Shown here one piece after another: positions 35,409 through 45,113 of a stretch of 64,000 bases of DNA. Below the pieces are notes generated by a model. That model did no database searches and was not told where the DNA came from. It saw only the letters and a list, made by a program, of their open reading frames with translations. The stretch comes from an uncultured Burkholderiaceae bacterium (GTDB lineage: Bacteria; Pseudomonadota; Gammaproteobacteria; Burkholderiales; Burkholderiaceae), in assembly GCA_937871985.1 (NCBI GenBank), contig CALMPB010000013.1, positions 22,799 to 86,798 on the forward strand, read 5' to 3'. Position 1 is the stretch's first letter. Every line of letters begins with the position of its first letter. The position numbers and the translations under genes are program-made.

Positions 35409-37010
35409 TTACTTTACTGTGGGCGGCGTCACGAAGGTATGGAACGGAGCCGGGGAGGGCACGGTCCATTCCAGGCCTTCGGCGCCTTCCCAGGGCTTGG
35501 CGGGTGCGATCTCGCCGCGTCCCGAGTAGGCCTTCAGCACGACATAGACGAACAGCAGTTGCGACAGGCCGAACCAGAAGGCGCCGATGGTGGCCACCTG
35601 GTGGAAATCGGTGAACTGCGCCGGGTAGTCGGCGTAGCGACGCGGCATGCCGGCCAGGCCCAGGAAGTGCATGGGGAAGAACGTGACGTTGAACGAGATC
35701 ATGGTGGACCAGAAGTGCCACTTGCCCAGGCGCTCGTCGTACATGCGGCCCGTCCATTTGGGCAGCCAGTAGTAGGCTCCGCCGAACAGGGCGAACAGCG
35801 AACCCGCCACCAGCACGTAGTGGAAGTGGGCCACCACGTAGTAGGTATCGTGCACAGCGATGTCGATGGGGGCGATGGCCACGATCAGGCCGGTAAAGCC
35901 GCCGATGGTGAACACGAAGATGAACCCGATGGCGAACAGCATGGGGGTTTCGAACGTAAGCGAACCGCGCCACATCGTGGCCACCCAGTTGAAGACCTTG
36001 ACGCCCGTGGGAATGGAGATGAGCATGGTGGCGTACATGAAGTACAACTGGCCGGTAACGGGCATGCCGGTGGCGAACATGTGGTGCGCCCAGACCAGGA
36101 AGGACAGGATGGCGATGGCGGCCACGGCGTAAACCATGGACGAATAGCCGAACAGGCGCTTGCGGGCGAAGGCGGGAACGATGGCCGAGACAATGCCGAA
36201 CGCCGGCAGAATCATGATGTAGACCTCGGGGTGCCCGAAGAACCAGAACACGTGCTGGAACAGGACGGGGTCGCCGCCGCCGGCCGCATTGAAGAACGTG
36301 GTGCCGAAGTGGCGGTCGGTCAGCAGCATGGTGACGGCCGCGGCCAGCACGGGCATGACCGCGATGAGCAGGTAGGCCGTAATGAGCCAGCACCAGCAGA
36401 ACAGCGGCATTTTCATGAGGGTCATGCCGGGGGCGCGCATGTTCAGGATGGTGACGATGATGTTGATCGCGCCCATGATGGACGACGCGCCCAGGACGTG
36501 CACGCCGAAGATGGCGAAGTCCATGCCGATGCCCATTTGCAGGGACAGCGGCGCGTACATGGTCCAGCCCGCGGCGTTGGCGCCGCCGGGCACGAAGAAC
36601 GATGCCGTGAACAGGATGGCGCCGACGGGCAGCAGCCAGAAGCTGAAGTTGTTCATGCGGGCGAACGCCATGTCGGAGGCGCCGATCTGCAGCGGAACCA
36701 TCCAGTTGGCAAAGCCCACGAAGGCCGGCATGATGGCCCCGAAAATCATGATGAGGCCGTGCATGGTGGTGAACTGGTTGAACAGTTCAGGCTGGAAGAA
36801 CTGCAGGCCGGGCTCGAAGAGTTCGGTGCGCAGCAGCAAGGCCAGCGTGCCGCCTTCGAACAGCATGAAGAGCGAGAAGATGAGATACATCGTCCCGATA
36901 TCTTTGTGATTGGTGGCGAATAGCCAGCGCCGCCAACCATGCGGCATGGCGTGGGCGTGGTCATCGTGTCCTTGGCTGGCAGGGACGTGATCGGCAGTAA
37001 TACTGCTCAT
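35409..37010 (-). CDS. ctaD: Cytochrome c oxidase subunit I
   Basis: A 533-residue heme-copper oxidase subunit with 12 membrane helices. It contains [15 protein letters not shown] with the cross-linked His-Tyr of Cu[12 protein letters not shown] (CuB histidines), and the double-heme histidine region [13 protein letters not shown]. It reduces O2 to water and pumps protons. The N-terminus has a His/Asp-rich tail before [11 protein letters not shown]. It follows ctaC by 89 bp. Confidence 0.97.
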   Translation of the reverse strand: MSSITADHVPASQGHDDHAHAMPHGWRRWLFATNHKDIGTMYLIFSLFMLFEGGTLALLLRTELFEPGLQFFQPELFNQFTTMHGLIMIFGAIMPAFVGFANWMVPLQIGASDMAFARMNNFSFWLLPVGAILFTASFFVPGGANAAGWTMYAPLSLQMGIGMDFAIFGVHVLGASSIMGAINIIVTILNMRAPGMTLMKMPLFCWCWLITAYLLIAVMPVLAAAVTMLLTDRHFGTTFFNAAGGGDPVLFQHVFWFFGHPEVYIMILPAFGIVSAIVPAFARKRLFGYSSMVYAVAAIAILSFLVWAHHMFATGMPVTGQLYFMYATMLISIPTGVKVFNWVATMWRGSLTFETPMLFAIGFIFVFTIGGFTGLIVAIAPIDIAVHDTYYVVAHFHYVLVAGSLFALFGGAYYWLPKWTGRMYDERLGKWHFWSTMISFNVTFFPMHFLGLAGMPRRYADYPAQFTDFHQVATIGAFWFGLSQLLFVYVVLKAYSGRGEIAPAKPWEGAEGLEWTVPSPAPFHTFVTPPTVK

Positions 37011-37099
37011 GATGGACTCCTTCCTACTTGACCGGGGCGGCGCCTGCAGCGCCCCTCCGACAAAAACTTGTGAATTTTTCTACGCGTGCATGGGCCGGG

Positions 37100-38260
37100 T
37101 TAGCGCAAAGCCGTGACGTTGGATGGCTGGACGACAGGGTCGGGGCCTTTGCCGGCATTGCTCCAGGCATTGCGGGTATAGGTGATGACCGAGGCGATCT
37201 CGACGTCGTTCAACTGGTCGCGCCAGGCGGCCATGGCAGTGCCGGGATGGCCGTTCAACACGGTAAGGATTTGGCCTTTCATGGGAGCAAGCACGTACTT
37301 CGCGTCGCCATCGAGGGCGGGGAAGGTGCCGGGCAGCCCTTTGCCGTTGGCCTGGTGGCAAGCCACGCAGTTGCTGGCGAATACTTTTTCGCCGCGGGCC
37401 ATCAGGTCTTCCTTGGTCCAGGTTTTCGTGGGGTCGTCGGCGGCGCTGGCGAGCGCTTTTTTCTGTTCGCCGGCCCATTTTTCGAAGTCGGCCTGAGAGA
37501 CGACCTTGACGACGATGGGCATGAAGGCGTGATCCTTGCCGCAGAGCTCGGCGCACTGGCCGCGGTAGGTGCCGGTTTTTTCAGCGCGGAACCAGGTGTC
37601 GCGCAGGAAGCCGGGAATGGCGTCTTGCTTGACGCCGAACTCAGGCACGAACCAAGCGTGGATGACGTCGGCGGCGGTCAGCACGATGCGGATTTTCTTG
37701 TTGACGGGGACGACCAATTCCTTGTTGACTTCCATCAGGTAGAACTGATCGCGCGGCGCCTTGCCCATGATCTGTTCACGCGGGGTGGCCAGCGTGGAAA
37801 GGAAGTGGACGCCGCTGGCCGGGCCGTCGATGTATTCGTAGCCCCACTGCCATTGATAGCCGGTGACCTTGATGGTCAGGTCGGAGCTGGAGGTGTCTTT
37901 CATGGCCACGACGGTGCGGGTGGCCGGCAGGGCCATGGCAATGACGATGATGAAGGGGATGATGGTCCAGGCGACTTCGATGCCCATGTGCTCGTGGAAC
38001 TTGGACGGAACCGGGTGCCGCGACTTGCGGTGCATGACGATGGAATACAGCATTACCCCGAACACACCAACGAAAATGATGGTACAGATAATGAGCATCA
38101 TCCAGTGCAGCCACATGATGTCATGCGCAATCGGCGTAACCCCCTCGTGGAGATTGAGCTGATTGACCCTGGGGCCTCCAGGCATATCTTTTAACTGTGC
38201 ACCGGCGGCGCTTGCAAAAAGCAATGAGCCAGTCCCCAGCACCCCTCTCAACTTCTTCAT
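37100..38260 (-). CDS. ctaC: Cytochrome c oxidase subunit II with fused cytochrome c domain (caa3 type)
   Basis: A 386-residue subunit: signal peptide to AQA (~21), two membrane helices, a cupredoxin domain with the CuA motif YRGQCAELCGKDHAFMP, and a C-terminal class I cytochrome c domain with CVACH and the Met ligand in APMKGQI. It accepts electrons from cytochrome c or directly through its own heme. First gene of the cox cluster; the upstream 262 bp (38261-38522) is shared with the divergent Nudix gene and includes an AT-rich stretch. Confidence 0.96.
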   Translation of the reverse strand: MKKLRGVLGTGSLLFASAAGAQLKDMPGGPRVNQLNLHEGVTPIAHDIMWLHWMMLIICTIIFVGVFGVMLYSIVMHRKSRHPVPSKFHEHMGIEVAWTIIPFIIVIAMALPATRTVVAMKDTSSSDLTIKVTGYQWQWGYEYIDGPASGVHFLSTLATPREQIMGKAPRDQFYLMEVNKELVVPVNKKIRIVLTAADVIHAWFVPEFGVKQDAIPGFLRDTWFRAEKTGTYRGQCAELCGKDHAFMPIVVKVVSQADFEKWAGEQKKALASAADDPTKTWTKEDLMARGEKVFASNCVACHQANGKGLPGTFPALDGDAKYVLAPMKGQILTVLNGHPGTAMAAWRDQLNDVEIASVITYTRNAWSNAGKGPDPVVQPSNVTALR

Positions 38261-38510
38261 GCTGACCTCGAAATACGGTGTGCTTTCACCAAATGTTGAC
38301 TTGAATCAAGCATCGCTCAAGAAGCCTTTGGGGAATGCACATATGATTGGATGGCAGGCTGTAAACTAATGAACGCCTCAAACTGCCTGCTCGATTTAAT
38401 GACTACGAGACGGCAGAATTATAGCGAACATGCCGCTATAGTGGGTTAATAACTATTCTGCCGGCTAAAGTGTTTTAGTATACGTCAGGCGGGTGCGCAT
38501 GCTTTTCATC

Positions 38511-38516
38511 TACAAT
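38511..38516 (+). promoter_or_regulatory. Putative -10 element of the Nudix gene, close to the ATG
   Basis: TACAAT ends only 6 bp before the ATG at 38523, so a start point 7 bp downstream would fall on the A of the start codon and give a leaderless mRNA. No Shine-Dalgarno sequence is present. No good -35 hexamer is seen. Confidence 0.35.
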
Positions 38517-38522
38517 TGCGCC

Positions 38523-39347
38523 ATGAAGCCAGCCCTAGCTCCATCGTTGATGCTCGCCATTGACAAGCGTTATCAACAACTTATAAAGCGTACTCAGAAC
38601 CTCCCGCCTTTGGGGTCTCGGCCCCTTACCGTTGCGGGGCGCGTGTCGGGCTGGATCACGGCCAAGGCCACGCGCGCCTTGAGCGGCCAGCCGGGTATCG
38701 TCATCGAGCCCGAGGCCGTGCATGTCAGTGCCGATCCGGCCTTGCGCCTTTCGCTGAACAAGGTTTTGGAAAACGCGGCGCACGTCCTGCGCGATGCGGG
38801 TTGTCTGCGCGGCTGGCGCGGCGAACTGCTGGATGTCATCGGCGAAGGGCGTCGACTGGGCGTTGTCGAACGGGCCGCGCTGCGTCCCTTGGGCCTGTTG
38901 ACGACGGCGGTGCATTTCAATGCCTGGACCCCCGAGGGGCGGTTATGGATAGCGCGGCGCGCGCAAAGCAAGTCCACCGACCCCGGGATGTGGGACACCT
39001 TGGTCGGAGGCCTGTCGGCCGCCGGCGAAAGCCACGACGATTCCTTGTTGCGCGAGAGCAACGAAGAAGCGGGCCTGCAGCCCGCCGACATGGCCCGACG
39101 CACGCCGCTGCGCACGATTCTGCGCATGCACAGGCGCTTGCCCGAAGGCTATCAGGTCGAGAACGTGCTGGTCAGCGAGTGTGTGCTGGACAGCACCGTC
39201 GTACCCCGCAACCAGGACGGCGAGGTCAGCGAGATTTGCGCCATGCCCATCGAACAGGTGTGGGAGCTGGCCAGCGACGGGCAGTTCACCCTCGAGGCCG
39301 AACTGGTGGTGCTGGATTGCCTGCGTCATAGCCACGCTGCGGCATGA
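38523..39347 (+). CDS. DUF4743 / Nudix hydrolase family protein
   Basis: A 274-residue protein. The N-terminal ~110 residues match the DUF4743 domain that precedes Nudix domains of thiamine-diphosphate-kinase-like plant and bacterial proteins. The Nudix box follows the pattern Gx5Ex7REuxEExGu as GGLSAAGESHDD then LLRESNEEAGL near residues 165-187. It likely hydrolyses a nucleoside-diphosphate-linked or oxidised thiamine diphosphate substrate. The in-frame ATG at 38493 is less likely because it lies upstream of the -10-like TACAAT. Confidence 0.85.
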   Translation: MKPALAPSLMLAIDKRYQQLIKRTQNLPPLGSRPLTVAGRVSGWITAKATRALSGQPGIVIEPEAVHVSADPALRLSLNKVLENAAHVLRDAGCLRGWRGELLDVIGEGRRLGVVERAALRPLGLLTTAVHFNAWTPEGRLWIARRAQSKSTDPGMWDTLVGGLSAAGESHDDSLLRESNEEAGLQPADMARRTPLRTILRMHRRLPEGYQVENVLVSECVLDSTVVPRNQDGEVSEICAMPIEQVWELASDGQFTLEAELVVLDCLRHSHAAA

Positions 39348-39378
39348 GCGGGGACGCGGCGGAGAGCCGGGCTGTCGC

Positions 39379-39606
39379 TTATGGGCCGGTCTGCGACCGA
39401 TGCCATTCGGCCAGCGCCTCCAGGGCGGCGGGCGAAAGTTCGTGCTGCTCGATGGCGGGCCGGGCATTGAAGATCATCAGCGCATAAGGTTCGGCCAGCG
39501 CGCTTGCCGGAGCGCACAGGCAAAGCGCCTCGCCTTGCGAAGGCAGGCGTGCGCGCCAATAATTGATGGCGGCTTCCAGGTCGGCCAGCGTGTACGAGTT
39601 TTGCAT
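39379..39606 (-). CDS. DUF3717 domain-containing protein
   Basis: A 75-residue protein: YTLADLEAAINYWRARLPSQ at the N-terminus is the family hallmark, followed by CLCAPASALAEPYALMIF and an Ala/Glu-rich helix. It is found widely in Burkholderiales as a small soluble protein of unknown function. It converges with the Nudix gene (31 bp between stops) and is divergent from the PhaM-like gene. Confidence 0.8.
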   Translation of the reverse strand: MQNSYTLADLEAAINYWRARLPSQGEALCLCAPASALAEPYALMIFNARPAIEQHELSPAALEALAEWHRSQTGP

Positions 39607-39693
39607 GATGAATTAGACGATGGGGCGTGGTTCAGTTTAAGCTTACACCATCGGCTGTGTGCACTTGTTTAACCCGAACCCCCAGGAGCCAGC

Positions 39694-40398
39694 ATGACTA
39701 CGCAAAATACCAATCCCTTCGTCTTGCCCGGTTTTGGTCAGGCGGGAGAACTGGGGCAGAACCCGCTGCTCGCCAGCATGGAAATGATGCGCCAGGCCTG
39801 GCAGGGCCTGTCCGGCTCCGGCGCCCTGACAGGCGCCGGCATTGCCGCTGCTCCCATGAGCCTCGAAGACCTGGATCGCCGGATTTCCGAAATGCGCGCC
39901 GTCGAGAACTGGCTGCACATGAGCCTTTCCATGCTCACCAGCACCATCCAGGGCCTTGAAGTGCAGCGCGCCACCATTGCCACCCTCAAGTCTTTCGCGG
40001 TCGCGCCCCATGCCGAGGACGCAGCCGAAGGCCCCTCGCCGCTGGAAGTCGTGCTGGGCCTCAAGCCGTCGGGCCAGGCCAAGATCAAGTCCGTGCACGA
40101 AAACGCCAGTCCCGCCTCCGATGCGGCTGCGGCGTCCGGAGCGGAGCAGGCGCAAGGCTGGTGGAATTTGCTGCAGAATCAGTTCAATACGCTGGCCGCC
40201 GCAACCTTGCAAAGCGCCGAAGCGGTGCAGGCTGCCACCGCGCCGTTGGCCGAGCAGGCCGCCGCCGTGGCCAAGAGCGCCGGCAATATGGGGCAGGCTG
40301 CCGTAAAATCGCCCGCTGCGAAACCGGCCAAGCCGGCATCGGCGGCCCGCAAGGCGGCGCCGCGCAAGCGCGCCGCCGCCAAACCCCGTTCCTCGTAA
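39694..40398 (+). CDS. PhaM-type polyhydroxyalkanoate granule regulatory protein
   Basis: A 234-residue protein. The N-terminal half has the conserved PhaM helix region, MSLEDLDRRISEMRAVENWLHMSL, followed by MLTSTIQGLEVQRATIATLK. The C-terminus is an Ala/Lys/Pro-rich histone-H1-like tail (about residues 205-234, AAKPAKPASAARKAAPRKR) that in PhaM binds DNA. PhaM activates PHA synthase and tethers granules to the nucleoid. The ATG at 39694 follows CCAGGAGCC. Confidence 0.85.
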   Translation: MTTQNTNPFVLPGFGQAGELGQNPLLASMEMMRQAWQGLSGSGALTGAGIAAAPMSLEDLDRRISEMRAVENWLHMSLSMLTSTIQGLEVQRATIATLKSFAVAPHAEDAAEGPSPLEVVLGLKPSGQAKIKSVHENASPASDAAAASGAEQAQGWWNLLQNQFNTLAAATLQSAEAVQAATAPLAEQAAAVAKSAGNMGQAAVKSPAAKPAKPASAARKAAPRKRAAAKPRSS

Positions 40399-40537
40399 GG
40401 CCGTGTTGCCGGGTGGGCCGCGCGCCGTGTGTTTTACGCATGCCTACATGTATATATATATTAGGCGGCGCTTGTAGTATCTTGCGCGCGGTGGCGCCGC
40501 CGCTGCGGTTTCCCTCTCTTTTTATCTGACGAATCGA

Positions 40538-41908
40538 ATGCTGAACATAGTGATTTTGGCCGCGGGCCTGGGCAAGCGCATGCAATCCGATCTGCCCAAG
40601 GTGCTGCACCCCATCGCGGGCAAGCCCATGCTGGCCCACGTCCTGGATAACGCCCGGCCGCTGGATCCCGACCGCGTGGTAGTGGTCGTGGGGCATGGCG
40701 CCGAGCGCGTGCAGGCGGCTTTCGCCCATTACGACGGTGTGCAGTTCGTCTTGCAGAGCCCGCAGCAGGGCACGGGCCATGCTGTGCAGCAGGCCGTGCC
40801 GCAATTGCTCGAAGACGGGCGCGACGATGCCACGCTGGTGCTGTATGGCGACGTGCCCATGGTGCAGCCTCAAACGCTTACCCGGCTGCTGCAGGCGCGC
40901 GCCGGCGGCATGGCGGTGCTTACCGAAACCCTGGCCGATCCCAGCGGCTACGGACGCATCGTGCGCAACGCGCAGGGGCAGGTCGTGCGCATCATCGAGC
41001 ACAAGGACGCCAGCGATGCCGAACGCGCCATCGCCGAGGTCAACACCGGCATCCTGGTCGCGCCCACTGCGCGGCTCAAGGATTGGCTGTCGCGCATCAA
41101 CAACCAGAATGCCCAGGGCGAATATTATCTGACCGATGTGGTGGGCCTGGCGGTGCAGGACGGCGTACCCGTCAATGCCGCGCAGGCCGACGCGGGTTGG
41201 GAAACCCTGGGCGTCAACAGCCGGGTGCAGCAGGCCCAGCTCGAGCGCATCTGGCAGGGCGAGCTGGCGCGCCGGCAGCTTGAACTGGGCGTGACGCTGG
41301 CCGATCCGGCCCGCTTCGATTTGCGCGGCACGCTGGAGTGCGGTCGCGATGTGTTCATCGACGCCGGCTGCGTGTTCGAAGGCCGGGTGGTTCTGGCCGA
41401 CGGCGTGCGCATCGGCCCGCATTGCGTCCTGCGCGACGCCCGCATCGGCGCCGGCACGCACATCGAGGCCTTCAGCCATGTCCAGGATGCCGTGGTGGGC
41501 GAGGACGCCCGCATCGGGCCTTACGCGCGTTTGCGTCCGGGGGCCGACATCGGCGACCACGTCCACGTGGGCAATTTCGTCGAAATCAAGAAGAGCCGCC
41601 TGGGCGAGGGCTCCAAGGCCAATCACCTGGCCTACATCGGAGATGCGCATGTCGGCGCGCGCGTCAATATCGGCGCCGGCACCATTACCTGCAATTACGA
41701 CGGCGTCAACAAGTTTCAAACAACCATTGAAGACGATGCGTTCATCGGTTCCGACAGCCAATTGGTCGCGCCGGTTACCGTCGGCCGGGGCGCAACCCTG
41801 GGCGCGGGCACCACGCTTACCAAGGACGCGCCGGCGGGGCAACTGACCATCTCGCGCACCGCCCAGAAAACCATAGCCGGATGGCAGCGTCCCGTTAAGA
41901 AAAAATAA
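40538..41908 (+). CDS. glmU: Bifunctional UDP-N-acetylglucosamine pyrophosphorylase / glucosamine-1-phosphate acetyltransferase
   Basis: A 456-residue two-domain enzyme. The N-terminal uridyltransferase has [25 protein letters not shown] and GDVPMV; the C-terminal half is a left-handed beta-helix of hexapeptide repeats with [26 protein letters not shown] for acetyl transfer. It makes UDP-GlcNAc for peptidoglycan and LPS. The glmS gene, which supplies the precursor, lies 3.2 kb downstream. The 139-bp upstream spacer has a TA-repeat run at 40450-40461. Confidence 0.97.
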   Translation: MLNIVILAAGLGKRMQSDLPKVLHPIAGKPMLAHVLDNARPLDPDRVVVVVGHGAERVQAAFAHYDGVQFVLQSPQQGTGHAVQQAVPQLLEDGRDDATLVLYGDVPMVQPQTLTRLLQARAGGMAVLTETLADPSGYGRIVRNAQGQVVRIIEHKDASDAERAIAEVNTGILVAPTARLKDWLSRINNQNAQGEYYLTDVVGLAVQDGVPVNAAQADAGWETLGVNSRVQQAQLERIWQGELARRQLELGVTLADPARFDLRGTLECGRDVFIDAGCVFEGRVVLADGVRIGPHCVLRDARIGAGTHIEAFSHVQDAVVGEDARIGPYARLRPGADIGDHVHVGNFVEIKKSRLGEGSKANHLAYIGDAHVGARVNIGAGTITCNYDGVNKFQTTIEDDAFIGSDSQLVAPVTVGRGATLGAGTTLTKDAPAGQLTISRTAQKTIAGWQRPVKKK

Positions 41909-41909
41909 C

Positions 41910-43301
41910 GTGCAAACACCTTCGCCTAGCTCCAGCGCTACGCAGTCTCTGCCCGACGGGCTGGAGGCTCCCAGGCGGCACTGGGCGGTCACCACCTTGA
42001 TGCTGGTGCTGACGGTAGTCTGCCTGGACGCCACCATGGTCAATGTGGCCTTGCCGGCCATGGCCGCCGACCTGCATGTTTCGCCCAGCCGGATCATGTG
42101 GGTCATGATCGCCTACAGCCTGGCGGTGGTCGTCTCGCTATTGCCGTTTGCCTCCATCGCCGAGCGCATCGGGTTTCGCCGCGTGTTTACGGTTGGCCTG
42201 AGCATATTCACGGTGGCGGCGCTGGCCTGCGCCTTCGCGACTTCGTTTCCTGTATTGCTGACGGCGCGGGTCGTGCAGGGCTTCGGCTCATCCATGCTGA
42301 TGGCCCTTTTCGGCGGTCTGGTGCGCAATATCTATCCCATGAACAAAATGGGCTTCGGCATCAGCCTCAATGCGCTGATGGTGGGGCTCATGGCGGTGCT
42401 GGGGCCGACGGTGGGGGCTTTCATCCTGCAGATTGCCTCGTGGCCCTGGCTGTTCGTGTTCTACATGCCCATGTGCATTGCGTCGTATTTCGGCATCCGC
42501 TTCCTGCCCGACCTGCCGCGCTCCAGGCATCGCTTCGATTGGTGGGCCTGCCTGCTCAGCGTGCTGGTGTTCGGCTTGTTCATCATTGGCCTGGACATGC
42601 TGGCCACCGCGCTTTGGGACGCCTTGCTGTGCATCGTGGTGGCGTCGTTGGCCACGGTGGCGCTGGTTCGGCGTTCGCGCGACCAGACGGCGCCCTTGGT
42701 GCCCGTGGATTTGCTGCGCATAACGCCGGTGGCCTATGCCGTGGCGGCGTCGTTCTGTTTGTATGCCTCGTCCATGGCGGCCTTCGTGGCCCTGCCCTTT
42801 TATTTCCTGAATGTCCTGGGGCACAGCTATGCGGAAATCGGCATGCTGCTGGGCGCATGGTCGGTGGGTGTGGCGGGCATGGCCCCCGTTGCGGGCCGGC
42901 TGTCCGACAGGTACAAGGTTGCGGTCTTGTGCGGCATTGGCGCCGCCGGCATGACGGTGGCGTTGGCGTGGGTGGCGGTGCTGCCCGTGGATGCCGGCTT
43001 TGCGCGGGTTTGCGCCGTCATGCTGCTGGGCGGCGTGGGATTCGGCCTTTTTCAAAGCCCCAACAATCGGGCTATGCTGATAGGAGCGCCGCGCAAGCGC
43101 AGCGGCGCCGCGGGCGGCCTGCAGGCCACGACGCGCGTTTTCGGGCAAAGTTTCGGAACGGCGCTTACCGCCCTGGTGTTTCATATCAGTGCGGAGCACG
43201 GCGCCATGCTGGGCTTGGTGGTGGCAATCGTATGCTCGCTGGGGGCGCTGGCTTTGAACGTTGTGCGTTATTTCAGTCCCACTCCCGATTTGGAGTTGTA
43301 G
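41910..43301 (+). CDS. MFS transporter, DHA2-like drug/proton antiporter
   Basis: A 463-residue membrane protein with roughly 12-14 helices. It begins with WAVTTLMLVLTVVCLDATMVNVALPAMA, typical of DHA2 transporters, and has the motif-A-like loop SIAERIGFRRVF and motif C region MAVLGPTVGAFIL. Substrate unknown. The GTG start overlaps the region directly after the glmU stop (1 bp apart), so it is probably co-transcribed with glmU. Confidence 0.85.
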   Translation: MQTPSPSSSATQSLPDGLEAPRRHWAVTTLMLVLTVVCLDATMVNVALPAMAADLHVSPSRIMWVMIAYSLAVVVSLLPFASIAERIGFRRVFTVGLSIFTVAALACAFATSFPVLLTARVVQGFGSSMLMALFGGLVRNIYPMNKMGFGISLNALMVGLMAVLGPTVGAFILQIASWPWLFVFYMPMCIASYFGIRFLPDLPRSRHRFDWWACLLSVLVFGLFIIGLDMLATALWDALLCIVVASLATVALVRRSRDQTAPLVPVDLLRITPVAYAVAASFCLYASSMAAFVALPFYFLNVLGHSYAEIGMLLGAWSVGVAGMAPVAGRLSDRYKVAVLCGIGAAGMTVALAWVAVLPVDAGFARVCAVMLLGGVGFGLFQSPNNRAMLIGAPRKRSGAAGGLQATTRVFGQSFGTALTALVFHISAEHGAMLGLVVAIVCSLGALALNVVRYFSPTPDLEL

Positions 43302-43307
43302 AGCGCA

Positions 43308-44366
43308 ATGCGTATCCTGCAATTGAACATCGAGCGCGGCTGGCGCGGAGGCGAGCGCCAGACCTTGCTCAGCATGCAGCAATTTCGCGCGGCGGGCCAT
43401 AGTGTCGAGTTAGTAGCGCGCAAGGGCGAAGCCTTGGCCAGGGCGGCCGTCAATGACGGGTTTGCCGTGCACGAGGTAAGCGGCGCGGCGGGGCTGGCCT
43501 GGTTCCTGCTGCGCTTCGGCCGGCGCTTCGGCGTCCTGCATGCCCAAACCGCCAATACTTTGACGTGGCTGGCCTTGCTCAAAGGCTGGGTGCGCCGCCC
43601 GGTGGTGTTCACCCGGCGCACGGCGTTTCCGCTTCCTGCCGAGCGTTTGCGCAAAACCCTCTGGAAGTGGCGCAAGGCCGACGCCTTCGTCGCCATCAGC
43701 GAGGCGGCCGCGGCGCAGCCGCGCAGCGTGGGCTTGCCGGTTACGTTGATCCACAGCGCCGTGGTGCAGCGCCCCATCGATTTGCAGCATGCCCAGCGAT
43801 TCGCGGAAAAATACGCGCTGCGCGGCAAGCGCGTCGTGGCCACCGCCGCCGCCCTGACATCCGAAAAAGATCCGTGTACGCTTATTCGCGCCGTCGACAT
43901 CTTGCGCCGGACTCGCGACGATTGTCTCTTCCTGCATCTTGGCGCCGACGGCGATGCCAGCGCTCAGGCCCGGCAACTGGTCAGCGAACTAGGCCTGGAG
44001 CAGCACTATGTATTCGCGGGCTTCCAGGATCGCGTCGAAGACTTGTACAGGCTCATGGATGTCTTTGTGCTCAGTTCGCGCGAAGAAGCGCTGGGCAGTA
44101 GTGTTCTGGATGCTTTCCTGTATTCGGTGCCAGTGGTGGCGACCGATGCGGGCGGGCTGCCCGAGCTGCTGGCCGATGGGCGCGGCTTGCAGTGCAAAGT
44201 GGGCGATGCGCAAGGCCTGGCCGACGCGGTGGCGCGGGTTCTGGACGACGCCGATCTGCGCGAAAGCCTGGTCACCCGCGCGCACGCCTATGTATTGCGC
44301 GAACACGACGTGGCCCGCATGGCGCAGCGCTATCTGCAAGTGTACGAGCGCCTCGGCGCGTCGTAA
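43308..44366 (+). CDS. Glycosyltransferase family 4 protein
   Basis: A 352-residue GT-B enzyme. It has the N-terminal GWRGGERQTLLSMQQF acceptor-domain loop and the C-terminal donor motif with SSREEALGSSVLDAFLYSVPVVATDAGGLPE, including the GT4 E-x7-E pattern. It lies 6 bp after the MFS gene. It is likely to act in cell-surface glycan synthesis, consistent with nearby glmU and glmS; donor and acceptor unknown. Confidence 0.88.
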   Translation: MRILQLNIERGWRGGERQTLLSMQQFRAAGHSVELVARKGEALARAAVNDGFAVHEVSGAAGLAWFLLRFGRRFGVLHAQTANTLTWLALLKGWVRRPVVFTRRTAFPLPAERLRKTLWKWRKADAFVAISEAAAAQPRSVGLPVTLIHSAVVQRPIDLQHAQRFAEKYALRGKRVVATAAALTSEKDPCTLIRAVDILRRTRDDCLFLHLGADGDASAQARQLVSELGLEQHYVFAGFQDRVEDLYRLMDVFVLSSREEALGSSVLDAFLYSVPVVATDAGGLPELLADGRGLQCKVGDAQGLADAVARVLDDADLRESLVTRAHAYVLREHDVARMAQRYLQVYERLGAS

Positions 44367-44388
44367 TGCATGTTGCGCGCTGGGTGGA

Positions 44389-44877
44389 TCATATGGCCAC
44401 GATGGTGCGCGTTTCGAACTTGGCGCGGTGCACGGAAAAAAACGTGCGCACATTGCGCACGTTCGCCTTCGAGGTGAAAGCGCGGTGGGCCATCTCGTGG
44501 TAGGCGGGCATGTCCGCAAGCTGCGCGATAAGCACGAAATCGGGCCCTGGCGACACGCGGTAGCACTGCAGGATGGCCGGCTCGCCCGCCACGCCGGCTT
44601 CGAATTCATCCAGATGTTCGGCGGTTTGCACGTCCAGTGTGATTTCGATGATGGCGGTCAGCGCGCTGCCCACTTTGGCCGGGTCCAGAATGGCCACCTG
44701 TTTTTCGATGACCCCTTCCTCCACGAGGCGCCGCACGCGCCGCAGACTGGTGGGCGTGGAAGCATGCACACGTTGCGCCAACTCTAGATTAGTCAGCGAG
44801 CAATCGGCCTGCAATTGATCCAGTATGCGGCGATCCAGGTCGTCCAGGGCAATAGGGGGTTGTTGCGGCGTGGTCAT
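44389..44877 (-). CDS. Lrp/AsnC family transcriptional regulator
   Basis: A 162-residue regulator: an N-terminal helix-turn-helix (LDDLDRRILDQLQADCSLTNLELAQRV then TPTSLRRVRRL) and a C-terminal RAM ligand-binding domain ending VRTFFSVHRAKFETRTIVAI. The ATG at 44877 is chosen because further in-frame sequence runs into the AT-rich promoter region. It is divergent from glmS. Its target and effector amino acid are not evident. Confidence 0.9.
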   Translation of the reverse strand: MTTPQQPPIALDDLDRRILDQLQADCSLTNLELAQRVHASTPTSLRRVRRLVEEGVIEKQVAILDPAKVGSALTAIIEITLDVQTAEHLDEFEAGVAGEPAILQCYRVSPGPDFVLIAQLADMPAYHEMAHRAFTSKANVRNVRTFFSVHRAKFETRTIVAI

Positions 44878-44929
44878 GGCATGGGGTGCGGTTGAGTAAA
44901 ACTTGTTGCAAGCCTTGATGGTTTGGTAA

Positions 44930-45085
44930 CCATTGCATAGCAATCTTTAAGATATATGGAATTTAAATTAAATAACTATATTTTAATGAAATAAAAAACA
45001 ATCACCTATATTAAAAGAAATAAAAATTCATATATATTCTAAATAAGAAATCTAATTTCTTTAATAGTTACGCACAATACAGCAT
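44930..45085. promoter_or_regulatory. AT-rich divergent promoter region between Lrp gene and glmS
   Basis: About 150 bp of very AT-rich sequence (mostly A/T runs such as TTAAATTAAATAAC and ATATATATTC) in an otherwise GC-rich window. It contains several ATATATTA- and TAAAAATT-like hexamers suited to -10 elements for glmS. It could bind Lrp or an H-NS-like protein. No sharp operator is visible. Confidence 0.5.
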
Positions 45086-45113
45086 CAAAGAAATACCAAC
45101 ACGGAGTTTTCCT

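Noticed and set aside
35262..36923. A 553-codon plus-strand frame antisense to ctaD
   Set aside because: Low-complexity His/Gly/Glu/Asp composition caused by the codon bias of ctaD on the other strand.
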